Of a stretch of 64,000 nt of DNA, positions 9,821 through 17,411 are shown in pieces (position 1 is the stretch's first letter; each line of letters opens with the position of its first letter). This DNA is from Thermogemmatispora tikiterensis (lineage in GTDB: Bacteria > Chloroflexota > Ktedonobacteria > Ktedonobacterales > Ktedonobacteraceae): positions 2,701,312 to 2,765,311 of the forward strand of contig NZ_MCIF01000002.1 in NCBI RefSeq assembly GCF_003268475.1. Reading direction: 5' to 3'. The position numbers were made by a program, and so were the translations under genes. A model generated the notes under the pieces. The model did not search any database, was not told where the DNA came from, and was given only the letters and a program-made list of their open reading frames with translations.

Positions 9821-10840
9821 ATGGAACTTGGTCTTATCGGGCTTGGACGCATGGGAGCCAATATGGCCCTGCGGCTCCAAAGGGCTGGCCATAAATGCAT
9901 TGGCTACGCACGCCACGCTGAGACCGTGGAGAAGCGTTTGAAAGAGGGGGCTATCTCCGCGGGAGCTACTTCCCTGTCAGAACTCGTTGGGCAGCTGAAG
10001 CCGCCCCGCATTGTCTGGTTGATGATTCCCGCCGCCTCCGTGGATGCCACCCTGGAACAGCTCATTCCGCTGCTCTCTCCCGACGATGTCGTCGTCGATG
10101 GCGGCAACTCCTTCTATCAGGACGACATTCGCCGCGCCGCCACCCTGAAAGAGCATGGCATCCACTACCTGGACGTCGGCACCAGCGGCGGCGTCTGGGG
10201 CCTTGAGCGCGGCTACTGCCTGATGATCGGCGGCGAGGCCGAGATCGTTCAGCGGCTCGAACCGCTCTTTGAAGCCCTCGCTCCCGGTCTCCAGGCCGCC
10301 TCCCGTACCCCTGGACGCGAGCAGGTTGGCGGTACCGCCGAGCACGGCTATCTGCATTGCGGCCCACACGGCGCCGGTCACTTTGTCAAGATGGTGCACA
10401 ATGGCATCGAGTACGGGATTATGGCCGCCTACGCCGAGGGCTTCAACATCTTGCGCCACGCCAACATCGGCAAGCATCCCGAAGAGATCGACGCCGAGAC
10501 GACGCCTTTGCGCAATCCCGAGTACTACCAGTACGACTTCAACCTGGCCGATATCGCCGAACTCTGGCGCCGCGGCAGCGTCATCGCCTCCTGGCTGCTC
10601 GACCTGACCGCCCACGCCTTGCTCACAGACCCCGATCTGAGCCAGTTTGCGGGACGCGTCTCCGACTCAGGTGAGGGACGCTGGACCATCAAAGCCGCTA
10701 TCGATGAGGCCGTGCCCGCCGGCGTGCTCAGCACCGCTCTCTACGAGCGCTTTGCCTCCCGCGGCGAGGCAGATTTTGCCGACAAACTGCTCTCGGCCAT
10801 GCGCTTTGAGTTCGGTGGCCACCATGAGAAGCAAGGCTAG
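9821..10840 (+). CDS. gnd: 6-phosphogluconate dehydrogenase, decarboxylating (short GndA/YqeC type)
   Basis: 339 residues. Oxidises and decarboxylates 6-phosphogluconate to ribulose 5-phosphate with NAD(P)+ in the cytoplasmic pentose phosphate pathway. The N-terminal Rossmann motif GLIGLGRMGANMALRL occupies residues 4-19. The catalytic-loop signature DVGTSGGVWGLERGYCLMIGG is near 121-141, and the substrate-binding HCGPHGAGHFVKMVHNGIEYG, with the catalytic Lys, lies near 183-203. The length (about 300-340) fits the short bacterial class rather than the 470-residue enzyme. The ATG at 9821 follows AAAGGA. The gene stands alone and ends before a hairpin terminator. Confidence 0.93.
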   Translation: MELGLIGLGRMGANMALRLQRAGHKCIGYARHAETVEKRLKEGAISAGATSLSELVGQLKPPRIVWLMIPAASVDATLEQLIPLLSPDDVVVDGGNSFYQDDIRRAATLKEHGIHYLDVGTSGGVWGLERGYCLMIGGEAEIVQRLEPLFEALAPGLQAASRTPGREQVGGTAEHGYLHCGPHGAGHFVKMVHNGIEYGIMAAYAEGFNILRHANIGKHPEEIDAETTPLRNPEYYQYDFNLADIAELWRRGSVIASWLLDLTAHALLTDPDLSQFAGRVSDSGEGRWTIKAAIDEAVPAGVLSTALYERFASRGEADFADKLLSAMRFEFGGHHEKQG

Positions 10841-10968
10841 CCCCGGCAGGCACCGCCTCCACCAGACCTGACTCCTCTCGCGCAGCCACACCCGCCTATC
10901 TCGCGAGATGCGCGCCGGGGCCGCCGCCCGCCGGCAGTCGCTGCCATATTCGCCCGCGGCTCCGGGAT

Positions 10969-11020
10969 AGGCTGGCCCGCTGCCTCGCGGAGCCAGCCTT
11001 CCTGCCCTTTCTTCTTCTCT
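10969..11020 (+). terminator. Hairpin terminator after gnd
   Basis: Stem made of AGGCTGGC (10969-10976) plus CCGC, a 6-nt loop, GCGG, one bulged A and GCCAGCCT (10992-10999), followed by a pyrimidine-rich CCCTTTCTTCTTCT tract. 129 bp past the gnd stop. Confidence 0.5.
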
Positions 11021-11145
11021 CCGCCTCCATCTCAGGGTGATAAGCCTCCTTAAAGCCCTCATGTCCTCCAAGAGAATATGAACCGCTCTTTTAACCTCAT
11101 CATTGACCGGCGTATTTCATTACGGCTGTGCTCTAGTTGCCGCTC

Positions 11146-11180
11146 TTGAATAGGTATTTTTACCTAGATTCTGGTATAAT
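11146..11180 (+). promoter_or_regulatory. Promoter with 16-bp palindromic operator-like site upstream of the deacetylase gene
   Basis: A consensus -10 (TATAAT, 11175-11180) is preceded by the palindrome TAGGTA-TTTT-TACCTA (11151-11166), which occupies the -35 position. A TTGAAT at 11146-11151 is too far away (23 bp) for normal spacing. A good -10 with a palindrome in place of the -35 suggests control by a dimeric DNA-binding protein. The deacetylase start is 60 bp downstream. Confidence 0.5.
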
Positions 11181-11239
11181 GAGGGGACGGTCATGTACAG
11201 CTATAGGCAGGAACACACAACACGCACAGGTTCTTAGCC

Positions 11240-12721
11240 ATGAGATACACCAGCAATCACGAGTCACAAGGCTACGCCTCCCCGAGGGAAACGGGAGCAG
11301 CCCTATCAGGGCCAGAAATGGCCCAACCAGCGAGCCAGCCACTTTCCAGGAGGCAGCGCCATCGTCCGGCCTCGCCCCGGGCCATGCTGCTGGCTGGACT
11401 CCTCACTCTGCTGCTGATCGCCACCGCCGTCCTTGCCTGGGGTCTCTATGCGCTGCTGAGCGGCAACAGTCAGAGCGGCAATCAGGCTCAACGCAACCCC
11501 GCTACTTTTATCGCCGAGCGCCCGCAGGAGGCGGCCAACGAGCAACAAGTGCTCGTCCTGGCCCAGCGCTATCTGACCGCTTTTCTGCATCATGACTACG
11601 CCACTATGTGGTCGCTCCTGGCACCGGCCCGGCGCGCCCTCTGGCCCGACGAACAAGCCTTCGCTCACTTCTGGCAGGCGCGCTTTGCCCATTACACTCT
11701 GCAGGGCTTCAGCCTGGGACTCCCCAGCCGACTCAGTCGCTGGATCGATCCAGAGACCATGACGAGCTACAGTGATGCCCTCACTGTTCCGGTCTCCCTG
11801 CAGCTCGTTCCCGATGCCACTTTGAGCAAGGAAACCAATGTACCGCCCGAGGACCTTCACCCGGCGAGCATCTACCGCAACCTGCCTTTCATCGTCCAGG
11901 CCAGCCCCAGCCAGGGCAATGAGCAGCCGCACTGGTATGTAGTCGCTGGCGGACCGGTTGATCCTGAAGCACCTATTCTACCACCGCCTCAGCCAGCCGC
12001 CCGCAGCGTTGCGGTGCCCATCCTGATGTATCACCACGTCTCACCTGCACCCACTCACAATCTGCTCGATTACAGCCTGACCGTCACGCCGCGCAACTTT
12101 GCCGCCCAGCTCGACTATCTCAAAAGCCACGGCTACCATACCATCACCTTCAACCAGCTCTTCAACGCCCTCTATTTTGACGCACCGCTGCCTCCGCACC
12201 CCATTATTCTCACCTTTGACGATGGCTACGAGGATGTCTATCGCTACGCGGTGCCTTTGCTGCAGGCCCACGGCTTCACTGGCACGTTCTACATCATCAC
12301 CGGTGTCGTGGGAAACGCGGGCTATATGAGCTGGGGAGAGATCCGCAACCTGCTCGCTGAGGGCATGCAGGTTGGCTCACATACTGTGCATCACATCAGC
12401 CTGGGCTGGATCGTCGTCGGCGATCCTCAGCTTACTCAGCAGGAGCTGCAGCTGTCACAGGCTACCCTGCAGCAGCACCTCGGCATCCCCATCCAGCAGT
12501 TCTGTTACCCCAGCGGCGAGCCTTTCCGCCACGGGACCTCTCTCGAACAGGCCCGCATCACCACCATGCTGGCCGCCGATGGCTACGTTGGTGCCACCAC
12601 CGATCCCGGCCTTACCGGCTGGCTCCAGCAAAGCACCCGGCCTTTCGCTCTGCTGCGCATCCGCGTCGACGGACGCGAAAACCTGGCGGAATTTATCGCT
12701 AGCCTACCAGCGTTTTCATAG
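11240..12721 (+). CDS. Membrane-anchored polysaccharide deacetylase (NodB/CE4 domain)
   Basis: 493 residues. A short cytoplasmic N-terminus, one membrane helix (about residues 47-72, LLAGLLTLLLIATAVLAWGL), an NTF2-like extracytoplasmic domain (about 95-215), then a NodB deacetylase domain (about 255-490) with ILMYHHVS, the metal-binding/catalytic TFDDGYEDVY near 327-336, and the second metal motif GSHTVHH (HxxxH). CE4 enzymes remove acetyl groups from N-acetylglucosamine polymers of the envelope, using a divalent metal. The type II topology puts the enzyme outside the membrane. Possible substrates are peptidoglycan or a surface polysaccharide. A promoter with a palindrome lies immediately upstream. 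Confidence 0.88.
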   Translation: MRYTSNHESQGYASPRETGAALSGPEMAQPASQPLSRRQRHRPASPRAMLLAGLLTLLLIATAVLAWGLYALLSGNSQSGNQAQRNPATFIAERPQEAANEQQVLVLAQRYLTAFLHHDYATMWSLLAPARRALWPDEQAFAHFWQARFAHYTLQGFSLGLPSRLSRWIDPETMTSYSDALTVPVSLQLVPDATLSKETNVPPEDLHPASIYRNLPFIVQASPSQGNEQPHWYVVAGGPVDPEAPILPPPQPAARSVAVPILMYHHVSPAPTHNLLDYSLTVTPRNFAAQLDYLKSHGYHTITFNQLFNALYFDAPLPPHPIILTFDDGYEDVYRYAVPLLQAHGFTGTFYIITGVVGNAGYMSWGEIRNLLAEGMQVGSHTVHHISLGWIVVGDPQLTQQELQLSQATLQQHLGIPIQQFCYPSGEPFRHGTSLEQARITTMLAADGYVGATTDPGLTGWLQQSTRPFALLRIRVDGRENLAEFIASLPAFS

Positions 12722-12728
12722 AGCGAAT

Positions 12729-12774
12729 GGGTGAATTGGGAGATCCCCTAGAAAAGGGTCTTTACAATTCACCC
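12729..12774. repeat. Nested inverted repeat between deacetylase and tRNA-Ala(CGC)
   Basis: Outer arms GGGTGAATTG (12729-12738) and CAATTCACCC (12765-12774) are a perfect 10-bp match. They enclose a second short stem (GATCCC against GGGTC). The right arm overlaps the -35 hexamer of the tRNA promoter. It may act as a terminator-like structure for the deacetylase mRNA, though the only T-tract is short (CTTTA). Confidence 0.55.
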
Positions 12775-12790
12775 TCAGATGTGCTATCAT
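12761..12790 (+). promoter_or_regulatory. Promoter of tRNA-Ala(CGC)
   Basis: TTTACA (12761-12766), an 18-bp spacer and TATCAT (12785-12790) predict transcription from about 12797, 17 nt before the tRNA 5' end. Confidence 0.6.
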
Positions 12791-12813
12791 TCTAGTCGCC
12801 AACACAAAGGCAT

Positions 12814-12886
12814 GGGGATGTAGCTCAGCCGGTAGAGCGCGACAATCGCACTGTCGAGGTCAGGGGTTCGAGTCCCCTCATCTCCA
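12814..12886 (+). tRNA. tRNA-Ala (anticodon CGC)
   Basis: 73 nt with a full cloverleaf: acceptor GGGGATG/CATCTCC including the Ala identity pair G3:U70, D stem GCTC/GAGC, anticodon stem CGACA/TGTCG with loop ATCGCAC (anticodon CGC, reads GCG), T stem AGGGG/CCCCT with TTCGAGT loop, discriminator A73. CCA is not encoded. Confidence 0.95.
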
Positions 12887-12953
12887 CCCGCTGCCAGCAC
12901 AGCACAGCTCAGCTCAACGGGCAGCAAGCGCAGGAGGGCCTTCCTCCCCCCCC

Positions 12954-12982
12954 TTGCAAATCGCAAAGCTTTGTGCTATAGT
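12954..12982 (+). promoter_or_regulatory. leuS: Promoter of the leuS T-box leader
   Basis: TTGCAA (12954-12959), a 17-bp spacer and TATAGT (12977-12982). Predicted start near 12989, just before T-box Stem I. It shows that the leader has its own promoter, separate from tRNA-Ala(CGC). Confidence 0.65.
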
Positions 12983-13237
12983 AAAAGGGCAGCGGGAAGA
13001 GAATAAACCTGGCGATGAGCAGGAGTAGTAGGTCGCGAGACCCGTCCAGAGAGTAGCCGGCTGGTGCAAGGCTATACGGGATAACGACCGAACTCGCCTG
13101 TGAGCAACAGGTGCGAACGCCTCGGGAGTCAGTAGCACCTGTCGGTATGCCCGTTACAGCAATGAACGAGTGCCAGTCACCTGGCACTGCGGAGTGAAGA
13201 ATTCTTGATGAGACGCTCTCAAGCGTCTGTTGTAGAT

Positions 13238-13310
13238 GGGCCTGTAGCACAGTTGGTAGCGCGCCTCTATGGCATGGAGGAGGTCAGGGGTTCGAGTCCC
13301 CTCAGGTCCA
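13238..13310 (+). tRNA. tRNA-Ala (anticodon GGC), embedded in the leuS T-box leader
   Basis: 73 nt cloverleaf: acceptor GGGCCTG/CAGGTCC with G3:U70, D arm GCAC/GCGC with one A12-C23 mismatch, anticodon stem CCTCT/GGAGG (one U-G wobble at the loop end), loop ATGGCAT giving anticodon GGC (reads GCC), T stem AGGGG/CCCCT, discriminator A73, no encoded CCA. The variable loop and T arm match the upstream tRNA-Ala exactly over about 24 nt. No promoter of its own is evident: it lies downstream of the leuS leader promoter and would be co-transcribed with the riboswitch. The D-stem mismatch leaves open whether it is charged and used in translation. Confidence 0.88.
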
Positions 13311-13370
13311 CTTCTCTTCAGCTCCGCAGTAAGCTACCGATGGTGATTGGAAACAGGGTGGTACCACGGA

Positions 13371-13407
13371 AAAACCTTTCGTCCCGAGCGGATGAAAGGT
13401 TTTTTTA
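13371..13407 (+). terminator. leuS: T-box attenuator terminator
   Basis: AACCTTTC (13373-13380) pairs with GAAAGGTT (13394-13401), extended by TCC/GGA, followed by a T-run. It competes with the antiterminator that contains the T-box sequence just upstream. Confidence 0.88.
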
Positions 13408-13753
13408 TTGCTACGCTCACTCCCTACTGCATCGCTTATTTCCTGGTCTGTCGCTGTCGCCTTTTGTCCTGTGTCTATGCTGCTGCAGCCTGTCCCACTT
13501 TCGGCTGCCGCTCCCGCCTGAGCCACCGCCGTAGACGCAGGGCCACTCACTACAAGCCAGACAGCTCCCGACAGCCAGGGAGATAGAGAAAACCAGGTGA
13601 AGCAGCAGAATAAGCGCTTCCGCTCTCATGCGTGCGCCTCGGGCTGGCTTCGCACACCGATGGACGATGTCAGCTCGCTTTGCCTCTGCTTTCCTGCTGT
13701 TGGCCGCAGTGCCTGATCAGGTCCGACCGATTATCAGGGGAGGGACACCTGCA

Positions 13754-16228
13754 ATGATCACGCGCACAAAATATGATCCAAAGGTAATTGAACCAAAATG
13801 GCAGACTCGCTGGGAGGAGGAGCAGATCTATCACGCGCCGGACGATTCGCCTAAGCCCAAATTCTACCATCTGGTGATGTTCCCCTACCCCTCCGGCGAT
13901 CTGCATATGGGCCACTGGTACAATTATTCGCCGTTCGATGCCTATGGCCGCTTCATGCGCCGCCTGGGCTACAATGTTATGCAGCCCATCGGCTTCGATG
14001 CCTTCGGCCTGCCCGCCGAAAATGCCGCTATCAAGCGCGGCATCCAGGCCCGTGATTGGACAATGGCCAACATCGAACGCATGCGCAAGCAGCTGCGCAT
14101 GATGGGCGCTCAGTGGGACTGGCAGCGCGAGGTCGTAACCTGCCAGCCCGAGTACTATAAATGGACTCAGTGGCTCTTCCTGCAGTTCTATAAGCACGGC
14201 CTGGCCTATCGCACTCGTGCCCCCGCCAACTGGTGCCCCGGCTGCAATACGACCCTGGCTAATGAGCAGGTGCTGCCTAACGGCACGTGCGAACGCTGCG
14301 GCAGTACGGTGATCCGTAAGGAGATCGAGCAGTGGCTGCTGCGCATCACCAAATACGCCGAGGAGCTGCTGCGCTTCGATGGCATTGACTGGCCCGAGAA
14401 GACGGTCACGATGCAGCGCAACTGGATCGGACGCAGCGAGGGTGCAGAGATCCGTTTCTTCACCGAGATCGACGGAGAGCGCGTTGAGATCCCCGTCTTT
14501 ACTACACGCCCTGATACCGTCTATGGCGTCACCTTCTTTGTACTGGCACCGGAGCATCCGCTGGTCGAGCGCCTGACCACTTCCGAGCAGCGCGCCGCGG
14601 TCGAGGCTTATGTCGAGCGTACACGTCGCATGACAGAGATCGAGCGCCTGAGCACGGAGAAGGAAAAGACGGGTGTCTTCACCGGTGGCTACGTGATCAA
14701 TCCTGTCAGCGGCGATCGCGTGCCGGTCTGGATTGCCGACTATGTGCTGCTGAGCTACGGCTCGGGCGCCGTGATGGGCGTGCCCGCCCATGATCAGCGC
14801 GATTTCGAGTTTGCCCGTAAGTTTGGTCTGCCGATCCGTCAGGTGATCCTGCCCCCAGGCGAGGAGGAGAGCGATCCGGCAACCTGGAGCGAGGCGAAGA
14901 CAGCCTATGGCACGATGATCAATTCCGGCCCCTTTACGGGCACGCCCGCCGATCAGGCCATCCGCCGCGTGATTAGCTACCTGGAGGAGCAGGGCATTGG
15001 CCAGTCGAAGGTGACCTACCGCCTGCGCGATTGGCTGATCAGTCGCCAGCGCTATTGGGGCGCCCCGATCCCGATCATCTATTGCCCCAAGGATGGCACG
15101 GTTCCCGTCCCCGAGGATCAGCTGCCCGTTTACCTGCCTGAGCATGTTCAGTTCAAACCGACGGGCGAGTCTCCTCTGCGCTACGAACCGGCGTTCCTGA
15201 ATACGACCTGTCCCAAGTGCGGCGGCCCGGCAACGCGCGAGGTCGATACTATGGATACCTTCATTTGTTCGTCCTGGTACTTCCTGCGCTACGCCGACCC
15301 GCATAACGATCAGGAGGCCTGGAGCCAGGAGGCCATCCGTCGCTGGCTGCCGGTCGACCAGTATGTCGGTGGCGCTGAGCACGCCACCATGCACCTGCTG
15401 TACGCGCGCTTCTTCGTCAAGGCCCTGCGCGACATGGGCTACCTGCATTTCGATGAGCCGTTCCTGCGCCTGTACCACCAGGGCATGGTGCTGGGAGCCG
15501 ACGGCCAGAAGATGTCGAAGTCGCGCGGTAACGTCGAAGCTCCCGATAAGTATGTCGAGAAGTACGGCGCCGATACGGTCCGCTGCTACATGATGTTCAT
15601 CGGCCCCTTCGATCAGGGGGGGAGCTTCAAGGCCGAGAACCTGGAAGGCGTCTGGCGCTTCCTGAACCGCGTCTGGAACCTGGTGACGGAAAGCTGGGTC
15701 AGCGGCACCGTCAGCGAGGAGGAGAACGAGGCCACCCGCGCGATCGAGCGCCTGCGCCATAAGACGATCAAGCGCGTCACCGAGGATCTGCACCACTTCC
15801 GCTTCAATACGGCCCTGGCTGCGCTGATGGAGATGAACAATGCCCTGATCAAGCAGCAGCATGATCCGGTCGCTCGCACCGCCGCCTATCGCCAGGCCCT
15901 GGAGACTATGATGCAGCTGCTGGCTCCAATGGCTCCTCACATTACCGAGGAGCTGTGGGAAATGACCGGCCACCAGGGCAGCATTCATCTGACCGACTGG
16001 CCACAATACGATGAGGCTCTGACACACGATGAGACCTTCACACTGGTGGTGCAGGTCAACGGGCGCGTGCGCGAACGCCTGGAGGTGCCAGTCGAGACGC
16101 CCGAGGAGGAGATCCGTCAGCTGGTGCTGAGCAACCCGCGCGTGGCCGCCTATATCGGCGATGCTTCCGTGGAGAAGTTCATCTACGTGCCTGGCCGCAT
16201 AGCAAACGTGGTCACGCGCCCCGCTTAG
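13754..16228 (+). CDS. leuS: Leucyl-tRNA synthetase
   Basis: 824 residues from the ATG at 13754, preceded by GGGGAGGGA. The open frame extends to 13628, but that extension looks like leader. Charges tRNA-Leu in the cytoplasm. Class I motifs are in place: HIGH as HMGH at residues 51-54 and KMSKS at 586-590. Between them are a zinc-binding-like region (CPGC and CERCG near 165-185), the CP1 editing domain with its Thr-rich TTRPDTVYGVTFFVLAPEHP segment, and the leucine-specific region. The C-terminal anticodon-binding bundle follows. Length is typical (about 820). Regulation is by the T-box upstream, whose CUC specifier matches the product. Confidence 0.97.
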   Translation: MITRTKYDPKVIEPKWQTRWEEEQIYHAPDDSPKPKFYHLVMFPYPSGDLHMGHWYNYSPFDAYGRFMRRLGYNVMQPIGFDAFGLPAENAAIKRGIQARDWTMANIERMRKQLRMMGAQWDWQREVVTCQPEYYKWTQWLFLQFYKHGLAYRTRAPANWCPGCNTTLANEQVLPNGTCERCGSTVIRKEIEQWLLRITKYAEELLRFDGIDWPEKTVTMQRNWIGRSEGAEIRFFTEIDGERVEIPVFTTRPDTVYGVTFFVLAPEHPLVERLTTSEQRAAVEAYVERTRRMTEIERLSTEKEKTGVFTGGYVINPVSGDRVPVWIADYVLLSYGSGAVMGVPAHDQRDFEFARKFGLPIRQVILPPGEEESDPATWSEAKTAYGTMINSGPFTGTPADQAIRRVISYLEEQGIGQSKVTYRLRDWLISRQRYWGAPIPIIYCPKDGTVPVPEDQLPVYLPEHVQFKPTGESPLRYEPAFLNTTCPKCGGPATREVDTMDTFICSSWYFLRYADPHNDQEAWSQEAIRRWLPVDQYVGGAEHATMHLLYARFFVKALRDMGYLHFDEPFLRLYHQGMVLGADGQKMSKSRGNVEAPDKYVEKYGADTVRCYMMFIGPFDQGGSFKAENLEGVWRFLNRVWNLVTESWVSGTVSEEENEATRAIERLRHKTIKRVTEDLHHFRFNTALAALMEMNNALIKQQHDPVARTAAYRQALETMMQLLAPMAPHITEELWEMTGHQGSIHLTDWPQYDEALTHDETFTLVVQVNGRVRERLEVPVETPEEEIRQLVLSNPRVAAYIGDASVEKFIYVPGRIANVVTRPA

Positions 16229-16442
16229 ATCCCGGCCCAGGCCGCGCGCTGTTCGTAGCCGAGCGCCATAGCTATTGATTGATATTGATAGCCTTTGCTG
16301 CCTCTGCCACGGTCGCCCAAGCCGCAGCACGCACTCAGGCCCAGCCAGCAGAGCCAACTATGGAAGAAGGCTGGAGGCTGGTGCCTTGATCTTCTTTCAC
16401 AGCGGCAAAGGCAAGCACCGGGCAAGCAATCAGCCTACCTGT

Positions 16443-16480
16443 GGCCGTGATGCCAGTTTGGACATCACGGCCATCTTTTT
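16443..16480 (+). terminator. Rho-independent terminator downstream of leuS
   Basis: Perfect 10-bp stem GGCCGTGATG (16443-16452) and CATCACGGCC (16463-16472) with a 10-nt loop, followed by ATCTTTTTCT. It is about 215 bp past the leuS stop. The region 16229-16816 otherwise holds only the speD promoter and leader. Confidence 0.8.
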
Positions 16481-16621
16481 CTGGGAGCCTCTTTTTGACC
16501 GTTTCCTCAACTTTCCCTATTCCTCTGACCTATGATCTGACAGACGGTAGAGGGCTTCAGAGCATTTGAGAGGCCTACAGAGACACTAGGCGACCTCAAG
16601 CAGAGGCCGAAAGCCCAGCCA

Positions 16622-16650
16622 TTGTCATGGGGGAAGAAATGTGCTAAACT
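16622..16650 (+). promoter_or_regulatory. speD: Likely speD promoter, followed by a long 5' leader
   Basis: TTGTCA (16622-16627), a 17-bp spacer and TAAACT (16645-16650). This leaves a leader of about 160 nt before speD, which includes a small hairpin TATCGC-ATTTG-GCGATA (16726-16742). Control by polyamine or SAM in this leader is possible but not shown. Confidence 0.45.
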
Positions 16651-16816
16651 AGTATGGCCGCTGTGACAAAACGCCCTGGAGCCATCTGGGCTGATATATC
16701 TGCTTTCACCAACGCACCTCAACAATATCGCATTTGGCGATACATAGAGTTTGGTTGCACCGACCAGGGCTAATAAAGTGGTACATTAATTCAGGAAAGG
16801 AAGCGTTTCTGAATCG

Positions 16817-17179
16817 ATGGCACCCCCTCCGGTTGGAAAGCACATCTTGTCGGAACTGTATTCGTGCGACAAGAACCTGATGGCTCAGCTGGATAGCGAG
16901 AAGCTGCGTGCAGCCGTCTCTAGGATGACGAAAGAGCACAATCTCACGCAACTGGGAGCTTTTTGTCATCAGTTCGATGGGGGCGGTATCACCTGTCTGA
17001 TCGCCCTGGCTGAGTCTCATATTGCTATCCATACCTGGCCAGAGCTGGGCTACGCGACGCTGGAAGTCTACATCTGCAACTACCAGCGGGATAACTCCGA
17101 CGCCGCTGAACGCATCCACGCCGCGCTCGTCTCGTTCTTCGAGCCAGGTAAGGTCGAAACTCGCCGGCTCGCCCGCTAA
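16817..17179 (+). CDS. speD: S-adenosylmethionine decarboxylase proenzyme (class 1b)
   Basis: 120 residues. Makes decarboxylated SAM, the aminopropyl donor for spermidine synthesis. The self-cleavage site is visible as LAESHIAIHTWPE, where Ser67 would become the pyruvoyl group, with His68 and the downstream Cys of VYICNYQ completing the active site. The length is right for the small bacterial SpeH/SpeD type. The start ATG at 16817 has GGAAAGG upstream. It converges with speE, its pathway partner, across a bidirectional terminator, so the two are neighbours but not an operon. Confidence 0.95.
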   Translation: MAPPPVGKHILSELYSCDKNLMAQLDSEKLRAAVSRMTKEHNLTQLGAFCHQFDGGGITCLIALAESHIAIHTWPELGYATLEVYICNYQRDNSDAAERIHAALVSFFEPGKVETRRLAR

Positions 17180-17347
17180 TTCCGCCCTCCGCTCATCCAC
17201 CAAACCTGTCCGCCTGCCCGCTATCCACCTGCCTGTCCGCAGGGACGGGTCGTCGCGAAGGTGAGAGAGAGGAAGGGAGGAGGAAGGAAAGGGAACGAGG
17301 GGAGGATGGAGAACATCCCTGTGGGTGGGGTCGGCTCCTCGGCGCAG

Positions 17348-17411
17348 AAAACGCTCACGGCCATGCCCCGCGCCGAAGCTGAGCGGGGCATGGCTCAGGT
17401 GGGCGTTTTTT
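17348..17411. terminator. Bidirectional terminator between convergent speD and speE
   Basis: GCCATGCCCCGC (17360-17371) pairs with GCGGGGCATGGC (17383-17394). Outer AAAACGC and GCGTTTTTT extend the stem and give a T-run on both strands. The rest of 17180-17347 holds no gene. Confidence 0.85.

Larger units (their letters stand above)
12989..13407 (+). promoter_or_regulatory. leuS: T-box riboswitch (Leu specifier CUC) controlling leuS, with a tRNA gene inside
   Basis: Stem I is complete. The base pairs CCTG (13008-13011) with CAGG (13108-13111), followed by a GATGA kink-turn. The S-turn AGTA (13024-13027) lies opposite the specifier loop GAACTCG, with codon CTC (Leu) at 13093-13095. GGTCG pairs with CGACC, and the AGAGAG and GGTGCAAG apical motifs are present. 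The T-box sequence AGGGTGGTACCACGG is at 13355-13369. Its UGGU bulge would pair with a discriminator-A tRNA, as in tRNA-Leu. The terminator follows. Uncharged tRNA-Leu should stabilise the antiterminator and raise leuS expression. What is odd is that tRNA-Ala(GGC) (13238-13310) sits between Stem I and the T-box sequence, flanked by complementary strands (TGCGGAG near 13186 and CTCCGCA near 13322). The leader is therefore about 420 nt, longer than usual. Confidence 0.92.

Noticed and set aside
13628..13753. Upstream extension of the leuS frame
   Set aside because: Begins in the leader after the attenuator, lacks family similarity, and the ATG at 13754 has a strong ribosome site and the usual LeuRS start.
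13670..16357. 895-codon open frame on the minus strand opposite leuS
   Set aside because: It mirrors leuS over its whole length, has no recognisable motif and reflects codon bias in a GC-rich gene; leuS is certain.
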